This document shows positions 1-5,888 of a stretch of DNA of 5,888 nucleotides, piece by piece. The DNA is from JBGTLW01 sp041743835. GTDB taxonomy: Bacteria > Planctomycetota > Phycisphaerae > Phycisphaerales > Phycisphaeraceae. Positions within the stretch are counted from its first letter, which is position 1. Each line of letters starts with the position of its first letter. The position numbers and the translations under genes are program-made. Below the pieces are notes generated by a model. It saw nothing but the letters and a program-made list of their open reading frames with translations. It ran no database searches and was not told where the DNA came from. The stretch lies in NCBI GenBank assembly GCA_041743835.1, contig JBGTLW010000217.1:1-5888 (forward strand), in the 5' to 3' direction.

Positions 1-1
1 C

Positions 2-3000
2 GAGGCGGGCCTGAGCAAGACGCAGCCGCTGCGCTGGGACGCGGGCCACGATAAACGCCGTGGCGACTTTGCCCACCTCGACACCCTCAAGCCCGCCGCC
101 ACGCCGACAGAGGATGTGCCCTGGAAGCTGGTGCTGGTGGGTACCGAATCCACCGATGAACTCATCGTCAACCTCGAGCTTCGGCGGGGTGGTCAGCAAC
201 TCAAAGTGACGGTCCCGCAGCTTATCCTTGGCGGGGCGGATGGCCTTGTGATCCACGACGGCAAGGCGTCTGCCTTTGACGACCACGACGCGTTCCGCTG
301 GGTCACCCAATTCCGTGACGAGCGGTACGACGACGAAGACCGCGGCCGCCGATCCATGCGCATCACCGCGGAGGACATCCCCCGTTTCCTGGAACGGCTG
401 TACCTGCTGCCCCAGTTGCCGGACCTGGACCTGCCCGAGCGTTACAGCCGGACCGAGCAGCAGATCAACCCGCGTCCACACATCGAGCTGTTCTCGCCCG
501 GCTCGCGGGAGCAGCGCGAGCTCGCCCCCAGTGCCGCGAAGCAGCACCTGGTCGCGCGGGTGTGGTTCGACTACGCCGGCACACGCATCAACCCGACGCA
601 GCCCGGCCGGTTTGTCCCGATTAACCCCACCGAGGCCCAGCCCGCCGAGGCGGTCGCGGGGGGCGGGGTCGCTGCGTCTGCGGTGTCCGCATCACGCGCC
701 TACGCGGAAGCGGCCTCGGACACTGAATCCGACAACATCGATGCCGACGCCGACTTCGACCGCGACCCCGACCTTGAGCCCGAAAGCATCGAGCACCTGC
801 CCGCGCAGGGCAAGCTGCTCCGCCGGGATCGGCGGGCTGAGATGAACGCGATCGGCACGCTGGGCGCGCTGGGCTTCCGTCAGGCGTCAAGTGAAGAGGG
901 CAACACGCTGCTGCTGCCATCAAGGTCGATGTCCTCGGCCGTGGCGGCACTGCTCAACCGTGGCTGGGTGATTTTGGCTGACCGATTGTCGCTCCGTGGC
1001 GCGGGGCCGCCGGCACTGTCCATTACGTCGGGCATCGACTGGTTCGAGCTGCGTGGCGAGGTGACGTACACCCGCGCGGATGGTCAGTCGCAGTCGTTCG
1101 CGCTGCCCGACATCCTCAAGGCGGCGCGTCAGGGCCAGGCCATGATCCGCCTCGATGACGGGTCGCACGGCCTGCTGCCTGAGGACTGGCTGCGGGAGCA
1201 CGGCCTGCTCACAGCCATGGGCGAGGTCCGCGAAGACCACCTGCGCTTCCGCACATCACAGGCGGCGCTGCTCGATGCGCTGCTTACGGAAAAAGAGCTC
1301 AGCAGCTTCGATGAGCCGTTCGCAAAAGCCCGGCAGACGGTGCGGCAGTTCGATGGCATCCTGCCGGTTGACCCGCCCGCGGACTTCCACGGCACGCTGC
1401 GCCCGTACCAGCGCGAGGGCCTGGGGTGGATGAGCTTCCTCCGCGACTTTGGCATGGGCGGCATCCTGGCCGACGACATGGGCCTGGGCAAGACGATCCA
1501 GGTGCTCGCGATGGTGCAGGCCCGGCGTGGCCGAACGAAAAACCAGAAATCCGCCGCCCAGGACCAGCCCGCGACGCATCTGCCCACGCTGATCGTCGCG
1601 CCGCGATCGGTGGTCTTCAACTGGATCGATGAGGCGGCAAAGTTCACGCCCGACCTCAAGGTCATCGCGTACAGCGGGACCGAACGGCAGACGCTCCGCC
1701 AACAGTTCGCGGACACGGACCTCATCGTCACCAGCTTCGGGCTGCTGCGGCGGGACATCGAGGATCTGGTCCAGCACGAGTTCGACTACATCGTGCTCGA
1801 CGAGGCGCAGGCGATCAAGAACCCGTCCTCGCAGTCGGCCAAGGCCTGCCGGCTCTTGCCCGCGCGGCACCGCCTCGCGCTCACAGGCACGCCCATCGAG
1901 AACCACCTGGGCGATCTGTGGTCCATCTTCGAGTTCCTCAACCCCGGCATGCTGGGAGCCAACACGCGGTTCAACGACCTGGTCCGCAGCTCCACCACCG
2001 CCGGGGGCAACGGCTCGACGACGCTCGGCGATGCCGCCCCGGACCAACCAGCCCCGCCCATGATTGATCCACGCGCGATCGACGATGAGGACGACCTGGA
2101 CCCCGACTCCGAGCAACCCGCTGAAGACCCACGCACCACGCTGGAGCAGGTCGCCACTGCCCTGCGGCCATTCATCCTCCGCCGGACCAAGAAGCAGGTG
2201 CTCAAGGATTTGCCCGAGAAAACCGAGCAGACCATCCACTGCGAGATGGAGCCCGCGCAGCGCAAGGTGTACGAGCAGCTCAAGGCCTACTACCGCAGCA
2301 CACTGCTCAAGCAGATCGACTCGGCCGAGGGCATGATCGGGCCCGACGGCGGGCGCACCGCGCCCGGCGGCGTCGGGCGCAACGCGTTTATGGTCCTCGA
2401 AGCGCTGCTGCGCTTGCGGCAGGCGGCGTGCCACCCCGCGCTGATCGACCGCTCGCACCTCGCGGGCCTCGACCTGCCGGGCCTGGGCCACGAATTGCCC
2501 TCCGCCAAGCTGGACGTGCTCGATGAACAGCTCGACGAGATCATCGAGGAAGGCTCCAAGGCTTTGGTGTTCAGCCAATTCACGTCGATGCTCGCGCTGG
2601 TTAAGCAACGGCTCGACGCCCGCAACATCCCCTACGCCTACCTCGACGGCCAGACACGCGACCGCCGCGAACAGGTCGCCCGCTTCCAGACCGATGAGAA
2701 GCTGCCGGTGTTCCTGATCTCGCTCAAGGCCGGTGGCACGGGCCTCAACCTCACAGCCGCGGAGTACGTGTTCATCCTCGACCCGTGGTGGAACCCGGCC
2801 GTGGAGGCGCAGGCCATCGACCGGACCCACCGCATCGGCCAGACCAAGCCGGTCTTCGCGTACCGCCTCATCTGTGAGGACACCGTCGAGCAGCGCATCC
2901 TGGAGTTGCAGCAAAAGAAACGCGACCTCGCAGACGCCATCGTCGGCGGCGACCACGACCTGCTCCGCAACCTCACGCGGGATGATCTTGAGCGGTTGTT

Positions 3001-3007
3001 GTCGTGA
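2..3007 (+). CDS. SWI2/SNF2-family DEAD/DEAH-box ATPase, 5' end outside window
   Basis: This is a bacterial Snf2-type double-stranded-DNA translocase, an ATPase that remodels protein-DNA or RNA polymerase-DNA complexes; its specific target is unknown. Residues are numbered from the GTG at 116. The RecA-like ATPase lobe shows motif I DDMGLGKT (453-460, Walker A Lys459), motif II DEAQ (562-565) and motif III LTGTP (589-593). The second lobe shows ALVFSQF (816-822), a GGTGLNL motif V and motif VI DRTHRIGQ (902-909) with the arginine-finger positions Arg903 and Arg906. Residues about 310-395 resemble the SNF2-associated domain that precedes the ATPase in bacterial members. The frame stays open with coding-like sequence from base 2, so GTG 116 is probably internal and the protein is longer than 963 aa. 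Related proteins often carry an N-terminal SWIM zinc finger, which would lie off the window. Acidic or Gly/Pro-rich linkers occur at about 199-225, 470-490, 625-673 and 735-758. The family call is very secure; the biological role is not. Confidence -1.
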   Translation, partial: EAGLSKTQPLRWDAGHDKRRGDFAHLDTLKPAATPTEDVPWKLVLVGTESTDELIVNLELRRGGQQLKVTVPQLILGGADGLVIHDGKASAFDDHDAFRWVTQFRDERYDDEDRGRRSMRITAEDIPRFLERLYLLPQLPDLDLPERYSRTEQQINPRPHIELFSPGSREQRELAPSAAKQHLVARVWFDYAGTRINPTQPGRFVPINPTEAQPAEAVAGGGVAASAVSASRAYAEAASDTESDNIDADADFDRDPDLEPESIEHLPAQGKLLRRDRRAEMNAIGTLGALGFRQASSEEGNTLLLPSRSMSSAVAALLNRGWVILADRLSLRGAGPPALSITSGIDWFELRGEVTYTRADGQSQSFALPDILKAARQGQAMIRLDDGSHGLLPEDWLREHGLLTAMGEVREDHLRFRTSQAALLDALLTEKELSSFDEPFAKARQTVRQFDGILPVDPPADFHGTLRPYQREGLGWMSFLRDFGMGGILADDMGLGKTIQVLAMVQARRGRTKNQKSAAQDQPATHLPTLIVAPRSVVFNWIDEAAKFTPDLKVIAYSGTERQTLRQQFADTDLIVTSFGLLRRDIEDLVQHEFDYIVLDEAQAIKNPSSQSAKACRLLPARHRLALTGTPIENHLGDLWSIFEFLNPGMLGANTRFNDLVRSSTTAGGNGSTTLGDAAPDQPAPPMIDPRAIDDEDDLDPDSEQPAEDPRTTLEQVATALRPFILRRTKKQVLKDLPEKTEQTIHCEMEPAQRKVYEQLKAYYRSTLLKQIDSAEGMIGPDGGRTAPGGVGRNAFMVLEALLRLRQAACHPALIDRSHLAGLDLPGLGHELPSAKLDVLDEQLDEIIEEGSKALVFSQFTSMLALVKQRLDARNIPYAYLDGQTRDRREQVARFQTDEKLPVFLISLKAGGTGLNLTAAEYVFILDPWWNPAVEAQAIDRTHRIGQTKPVFAYRLICEDTVEQRILELQQKKRDLADAIVGGDHDLLRNLTRDDLERLLS

Positions 3008-3014
3008 GCGACCG

Positions 3015-3034
3015 GCCTACATGAAGCAGTAGGC
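3015..3034. terminator. Small hairpin between convergent genes, possible terminator
   Basis: GCCTAC (3015-3020) pairs perfectly with GTAGGC (3029-3034) around an 8-base loop. It sits between the helicase stop (3007) and the toxin stop (3041-3039), where a shared bidirectional terminator would be expected. The stem is only 6 bp and no T run follows it on either strand, so it is not a canonical intrinsic terminator. It could be a weak or Rho-assisted stop, or chance. Confidence -1.
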
Positions 3035-3038
3035 AAGC

Positions 3039-3340
3039 TCAAGTATCTGATTGCCCCGTGTCACTACGCATGATGTCCTCGATCCGGCGTTTACCGTGGA
3101 GGATATGGACAAATTCGATGCCGTCTTCGATTGGCCGGAAAAAAATCAGATACTCCCCAAGATTGATACTGCGCAGGCCGGGAGCAAATTCGTCGCGGCT
3201 GCGACCGACCCTCGGAAACTCAGCAACCAGTTCTAACCGACGATCCACCGCAAGGCGGCATCAAGATTGTCTTGCGCGATGTAGCGCGCGATCGCCTCGA
3301 CTTCACGCTCGGCGGCGTCCGACCGGATGATTTTGGGCAT
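3039..3340 (-). pseudogene. parE: ParE/RelE-family toxin, frameshifted
   Basis: ParE toxins are small RelE-fold proteins, classically gyrase poisons, neutralised by ParD. The ATG at 3340 opens a frame with a typical ParE N-terminus (MPKIIRSDAAEREVEAIARY, then IAQDNLDAALRWI) that stops at TAG 3235-3233 after 35 codons. The rest lies in another frame, from about 3248 to the TGA at 3041-3039: LELVAEFPRVGRSRDEFAPG, LRSINLGEYLIFFRP, then VHILHGKRRIEDI, which is the conserved ParE core and C-terminus. The frames can only join between about 3260 and 3233. Compared with remembered family members, some 3-4 residues are missing in the second helix, consistent with a deletion of about 10-13 bases, though one lost base would also restore frame. 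The start is 3 bases after the antitoxin stop. A short extra tail (MRSDTGQSDT) follows the usual end. A GTG at 3248 could start the C-terminal piece alone, but that would lack the first helices. A sequencing or assembly error is the main alternative. Confidence -1.
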
Positions 3341-3343
3341 GAA

Positions 3344-3619
3344 TCACTCCCCCGGTGAAGCGGCCTGATCCCCGATGCGTTGCTTGATCTGCTCGGCACA
3401 CCACGGCCGACCTTCGCCGCGATCCAACGACGCCAGCGCTTCGTCAAGCCGGGCACGCAGATACGCGCGATGCTTGACACTCGGTTCATCGGATTGCTCG
3501 GCCCGCAGCGCAAGCACGGCACTATTCACCACGGAATCCGCGTCACTGAAGTGACCCGCGGCGACTTCCGCCTCGACGTATCGCTTGATTTCGGGGTGGA
3601 GGTTTATCTGCATAGGCAT
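3344..3619 (-). CDS. parD: ParD-family ribbon-helix-helix antitoxin, intact
   Basis: Predicted antitoxin of a type II module, 91 aa from the ATG at 3619. The N-terminal half (MQINLHPEIKRYVEAEVAAG, then HFSDADSVVNSAVLALRAE) has the pattern of a ParD/CopG-like ribbon-helix-helix domain: a short beta strand with alternating hydrophobics, then two helices. Such domains dimerise and bind operator DNA. The C-terminal part (RARLDEALASLDRGEGRPW and on) matches the family's toxin-wrapping tail, including the conserved LDRGE. Length is normal for ParD. A GTG at 3646 could add 9 residues, but these do not look conserved. ATG 3619 has a plausible ribosome site 6 bases upstream, and ATG 3613 is a close alternative. 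It precedes the toxin by 3 bases, the usual ParD-ParE order. Because the toxin is frameshifted, this may now be an orphan antitoxin, still able to repress its own promoter or to neutralise related toxins; that is inference. Confidence -1.
   Translation of the reverse strand: MPMQINLHPEIKRYVEAEVAAGHFSDADSVVNSAVLALRAEQSDEPSVKHRAYLRARLDEALASLDRGEGRPWCAEQIKQRIGDQAASPGE
3347..3353 (-). promoter_or_regulatory. Ribosome binding site of the toxin
   Basis: On the minus strand GGGGGAG lies 6 bases before the ATG at 3340 and overlaps the last codons of the antitoxin. It supports ATG 3340 as the original toxin start and translational coupling to the antitoxin. This makes the frameshift downstream a lesion in a real gene rather than a wrongly chosen start. 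Confidence -1.
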
Positions 3620-3625
3620 ATTGTA

Positions 3626-3630
3626 CTCAC
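3626..3630 (-). promoter_or_regulatory. Probable ribosome binding site of the antitoxin
   Basis: On the minus strand GTGAG stands 6 bases before the ATG at 3619. It is a modest Shine-Dalgarno match, but it favours 3619 over the upstream GTG at 3646, and family alignment also begins near this methionine. Confidence -1.
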
Positions 3631-3641
3631 ACATCCGCAGA

Positions 3642-3662
3642 CCCACGGACGGCGTCCGAGGG
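3642..3662. promoter_or_regulatory. Palindrome upstream of the antitoxin, candidate operator or hairpin
   Basis: The + strand reads CCC-A-CGGAC-GGC-GTCCG-A-GGG, an inverted repeat with 8 paired positions per arm, one A/A mismatch and a 3-base centre. It lies 22 bases upstream of the antitoxin ATG and 12 bases beyond the serA stop. ParD-type antitoxins normally bind palindromes at this position to autorepress, so an operator is the leading idea. Read on the + strand it is followed by CTTCTGTTTTG, giving it some likeness to an intrinsic terminator for transcripts running toward serA from the other side. On the minus strand no T run follows, so it is a poor terminator for serA. Confidence -1.
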
Positions 3663-3674
3663 CTTCTGTTTTGA

Positions 3675-5372
3675 TCACCCCTTCTCGTCCGGCAGCTTCA
3701 CGGGGGCGACTTTCAGGATGCCGTCGCGCTTGAGGAGGCGGTCGATCAGCTCGTCGGTTGCGGGGCTGTCGAGCTTGAGCACCATCAGGGCGGTGACCTT
3801 GCCCTCGACCTTGCGGCGGGAGATGGTCATGTCGGCGATGTTCACGCCGGCGTTCCCGAACTCGCTGCCCACGGTGCCGATGATGCCGGGCTTGTCGTCG
3901 TTCTGGATGACGGCCATGTGACCGGCGGGGACCATGTCCATGTGGTAGCCGTTGATCTCGACCACGCGTGGCTTGCCGTCGTCATACACCCGCCCCACGA
4001 TCCTGCGGGTTCGGTCCGCGGCCGGGGTGTTGGGGTCGATCTTGTTGGCGGGGCCCTTGATCTCGATGACCAGCTCGGGGATCGAAGGCGAGCCGGAGGC
4101 GTCGCCCTCTTCGACGACGGCTGTACGGGTCTTGATGCCGCGCTGCTCGGCATACGGGCCGACGTTGATCACGTTGAGCCTTTGCTCGGTGTGTGGCTGA
4201 AGAAGCCCGATGAGCACGGTGCGTTCGATGGTTCCCGACGCCGGGCCAAGCTTCTTGGAGCCGAGCTCGATGCCCACCTCACTGATGCCACGCGTGACCA
4301 TCGGCGCGATCAGGTCGCTCATGCGCTGCGACAGATCGACAAAGGCCGTCTGAATCGCATCGAGGTCCACCCGCACGCCCCCGGCATTCACCGCGCCCTT
4401 GATGCCCTCGCCGCGCAGGAACTCCAGGCACTGATAGGCGGCATCCGTGCTCACAGCCTTCTGCGCCTCTTTGGTCGAAGCGCCCAGGTGCGGGGTGCAG
4501 AGGACTTTGGGGTGGGTCCGCAGCGGGCTGTCGGCCGCGGGCGGCTCTTCGTTGTACACATCCAGCGCGATCCCGCCGCAGTGCCCCGCCTCCAGCGCGG
4601 GGATGATCGCGTCCTCGTCCACCACACCGCCACGCGCCGCGTTGATGACCATGACGCCCTTCTTGCACTTGGCGAACGTCTGCGCGTTGAGCATCCCGCG
4701 GGTCGCGTCGTTGAGCGGGACGTGGAAGGTGAGGATGTCGCAGTGGGGGATCATCTGCGAGAAGTCGGTGTACATCTTCACCCGGCCATCCATCATGGTC
4801 GCCGCGTTGATGAACGGGTCGAACGCCAGGACATTCATCTCAAACGCCAGCGCTCGGGTGGCAAAGGTCTGGCCGATGCGGCCGAACCCCACCACGCCGA
4901 CGGTCTTGCCCGCGAGCTGTGTGCCGGTGTACTTGTTGCGGTCCCACCCGCCCTGCGACATGACGCGTGAAGCTGGGCCGATGTTCCGCGCAAGCCCGCA
5001 CATGAGCGTGAAGGCGAGCTCGGCGGTTGTGATCGTGGAGGCCTCGGCGGTGTTGACGACGAGGATGCCCTTGGCGGTCGCGGCTTCGAGGTCGATGTTA
5101 TCGACGCCCACCCCCGCGCGGGCGATCACCCGCAGGTCGCCGGGGTTCTCGAGCATCGGCGCGGTGACCGTGATCCCCGAGCGGACGATCATCGCGTGGA
5201 TCCCGCCCGCGGCGAGCAGCTCGGCGTACTCCGCCTCGGTCAAGCCGGGCTTGTCGAAGAGCGTGCAGTCGGGCTGGGCGGCGATCCAGTCCAGGCCCTC
5301 CTGAGCGAGTTTGTCGGCGGCGAGGATCCCGAAGGTGTGGGTGGTGGGTTGGGTCATAGTGGCGGTGGTCAT
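3675..5372 (-). CDS. serA: D-3-phosphoglycerate dehydrogenase, long form with ACT domain
   Basis: Cytosolic NAD-dependent oxidation of 3-phosphoglycerate to 3-phosphohydroxypyruvate, the first committed step of serine synthesis. The 565-aa protein has the long (type I) architecture: split substrate domain (about 12-110 and 300-330), Rossmann NAD domain (about 111-299), an intervening ASB-like domain (about 330-480) and a C-terminal ACT domain (about 485-560). Visible landmarks are GFGRIG (162-167) for NAD binding, Arg247 in NAARGGVVDE, Glu276 in DVYNEEP and His295 in TPHLGAST as the catalytic set, RAGVGVDNIDL (85-95), and DKPGIIGTVG (493-502) in the ACT domain, which in relatives senses serine. 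The length is a little above the usual 525-530, partly from the N-terminus and partly from a Gly/Ser/Asp stretch near 420-430. Start ATG 5372 has a weak GAG about 9 bases upstream; ATG 5357 is a possible alternative. It lies 125 bases downstream of hemL on the same strand. No defect is visible. Confidence -1.
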   Translation of the reverse strand: MTTATMTQPTTHTFGILAADKLAQEGLDWIAAQPDCTLFDKPGLTEAEYAELLAAGGIHAMIVRSGITVTAPMLENPGDLRVIARAGVGVDNIDLEAATAKGILVVNTAEASTITTAELAFTLMCGLARNIGPASRVMSQGGWDRNKYTGTQLAGKTVGVVGFGRIGQTFATRALAFEMNVLAFDPFINAATMMDGRVKMYTDFSQMIPHCDILTFHVPLNDATRGMLNAQTFAKCKKGVMVINAARGGVVDEDAIIPALEAGHCGGIALDVYNEEPPAADSPLRTHPKVLCTPHLGASTKEAQKAVSTDAAYQCLEFLRGEGIKGAVNAGGVRVDLDAIQTAFVDLSQRMSDLIAPMVTRGISEVGIELGSKKLGPASGTIERTVLIGLLQPHTEQRLNVINVGPYAEQRGIKTRTAVVEEGDASGSPSIPELVIEIKGPANKIDPNTPAADRTRRIVGRVYDDGKPRVVEINGYHMDMVPAGHMAVIQNDDKPGIIGTVGSEFGNAGVNIADMTISRRKVEGKVTALMVLKLDSPATDELIDRLLKRDGILKVAPVKLPDEKG

Positions 5373-5497
5373 GGCGTTGGTCTCATTCGTGGCCAGAAAA
5401 CTCGGTCACAGCTTAGCCGCGATTCATGCACGACCGGGGTAGCCTGGGGGTCGGCGGTCTGGGTGCGGCCCGTGGGCTGGGTCGTGGCTGTGGCGTG
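5373..5497 (-). other. Intergenic gap between hemL and serA
   Basis: This 125-base gap should hold any serA promoter or leader. I see no convincing -35/-10 pair, no riboswitch-like structure and no T-tailed hairpin. The only symmetry is a 5-bp CGGTC/GACCG inverted repeat with a long loop, too weak to call. Confidence -1.
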
Positions 5498-5888
5498 TCA
5501 ATCTGCGGCCGGCTGCGGCTCAACCTCAGCCGCGAGGGCAAACGCTTGCCGGGCGGCGGTGAGGGTCTGGTGGATGGCGTCGGCGTCGTGGGCGGTGGAA
5601 ACAAACCACGCCTCGTACGCCGAAGGGGCCAGCATGATACCCGCATCCAGCATCGCACCAAAGAACACGCTGTAGCGGTCGGTCCGGCAGGCGGTGGCGT
5701 CGGCATAGTCACGGACGCGGTCGCCCGCCCGATTCACGAAAAACGGGCACAGCATCGACCCCACCCGCGTGATGTGGACGGGGCAATCCGCAGCCGCAGC
5801 CGCGTCACGCAGCCCCACCTCCAGCTCCGCGGAGGCCCGCTCCAACTGGCCGTAGGCAGCGCCATCGTCTGCCGCGAGCGCGTCGAGC
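5498..5888 (-). CDS. hemL: Glutamate-1-semialdehyde 2,1-aminomutase, C-terminal part only
   Basis: C-terminal 129 or so residues of the PLP enzyme that converts glutamate-1-semialdehyde to 5-aminolevulinate, the last step of the C5 route to tetrapyrroles. The frame is open to the right edge (reading LDALAADDGAAYGQLE before the TTG at 5845), so 5845 is not the start and the gene enters from outside. Recognisable family blocks are HITRVGSMLCPFFVN, RDYADATACRTDRYSVFF, AMLDAGIMLAPSAYEAWFVS and STAHDADAIHQTL, in the order and spacing of HemL. The small-domain end and C-terminal helix are complete and the TGA is at 5500-5498. The catalytic lysine and cofactor site lie outside the window. A generic class III aminotransferase is less likely because of the HemL-type LAPSAYEAWFVS block. 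The -EVEPQPAAD end is an ordinary short tail. Confidence -1.
   Translation of the reverse strand, partial: LDALAADDGAAYGQLERASAELEVGLRDAAAAADCPVHITRVGSMLCPFFVNRAGDRVRDYADATACRTDRYSVFFGAMLDAGIMLAPSAYEAWFVSTAHDADAIHQTLTAARQAFALAAEVEPQPAAD

Noticed and set aside
1256..2956. A 566-codon open frame on the minus strand opposite the helicase
   Set aside because: It lies wholly antisense to a gene with every Snf2 motif, and its translation is Val/Leu/Glu/Arg-rich with no recognisable domain. Long antisense frames are expected from strong GC bias at third codon positions.
3233..3260. Programmed ribosomal frameshifting to make a full-length ParE
   Set aside because: There is no slippery heptamer in the overlap, and no pseudoknot or internal Shine-Dalgarno stands out. 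The apparent loss of a few residues points to a deletion instead.
3380..3733. A 117-codon plus-strand open frame across the antitoxin
   Set aside because: It is antisense to a well-supported ParD and to the end of serA, and its product resembles nothing known.
3918..4970. A 350-codon open frame on the plus strand opposite serA
   Set aside because: It mirrors serA codons, is rich in His, Asp, Arg and Val and has no family motif. It is a high-GC shadow.
4447..5304. A second plus-strand open frame (285 codons) over serA
   Set aside because: It is antisense to the conserved catalytic and NAD domains of serA, is Ser/Ala/Pro-rich and has no supported start signal.
5466..5480. GCCC-AC-GGGC inverted repeat after the hemL stop, as a terminator
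   Set aside because: The two-base loop is too tight for a stable hairpin and no T run follows.
3675..5888. hemL-serA-parDE as one functional operon
   Set aside because: The genes share a strand, but there is a 125-base gap after hemL, the pathways are unrelated and parDE shows different base composition. Chance adjacency plus insertion is simpler.

Overview
The window is high-GC bacterial DNA: lines I counted by hand inside the two large genes are about 72-75% GC. It holds two complete or near-complete large genes, one gene fragment at the right edge, and a small toxin-antitoxin module between the large genes. The long-form SerA, the bacterial SNF2 helicase with Asp/Gly/Pro-rich linkers, and HemL of the C5 haem pathway would fit a planctomycete-like (possibly Phycisphaerae) genome. 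That placement is a weak inference from protein style, not something the sequence proves.

Layout. On the + strand, 2-3007 is a SWI2/SNF2-family ATPase. Its reading frame is open to the left edge, so the true start lies outside the window. On the - strand, reading right to left, come the 3' end of hemL (5888-5498), then serA (5372-3675), a parD-type antitoxin (3619-3344) and a parE/relE-type toxin (3340-3039). The toxin meets the helicase tail to tail, with only 31 bases between the two stop codons.

The most notable point is the toxin. Its N-terminal third (from the ATG at 3340) and its C-terminal two thirds (ending at 3039) are both clearly ParE-like but lie in different frames, with a TAG at 3235-3233 ending the first. 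The antitoxin in front of it is intact. The module therefore looks like a decayed, toxin-dead parDE locus with a surviving antitoxin. The stretch over the toxin is about 51% GC (61 of 120 bases at 3061-3180), well below its neighbours, which suggests acquisition. A near-perfect palindrome (3642-3662) just upstream of the antitoxin is a candidate operator or hairpin.

The housekeeping genes make serine (SerA: first committed step from 3-phosphoglycerate) and 5-aminolevulinate for tetrapyrroles (HemL). They share a strand but not a pathway. I found no RNA genes, CRISPR arrays, insertion sequences or phage genes. Apart from the inactivated toxin-antitoxin pair I see no strong candidate for an undescribed system here.
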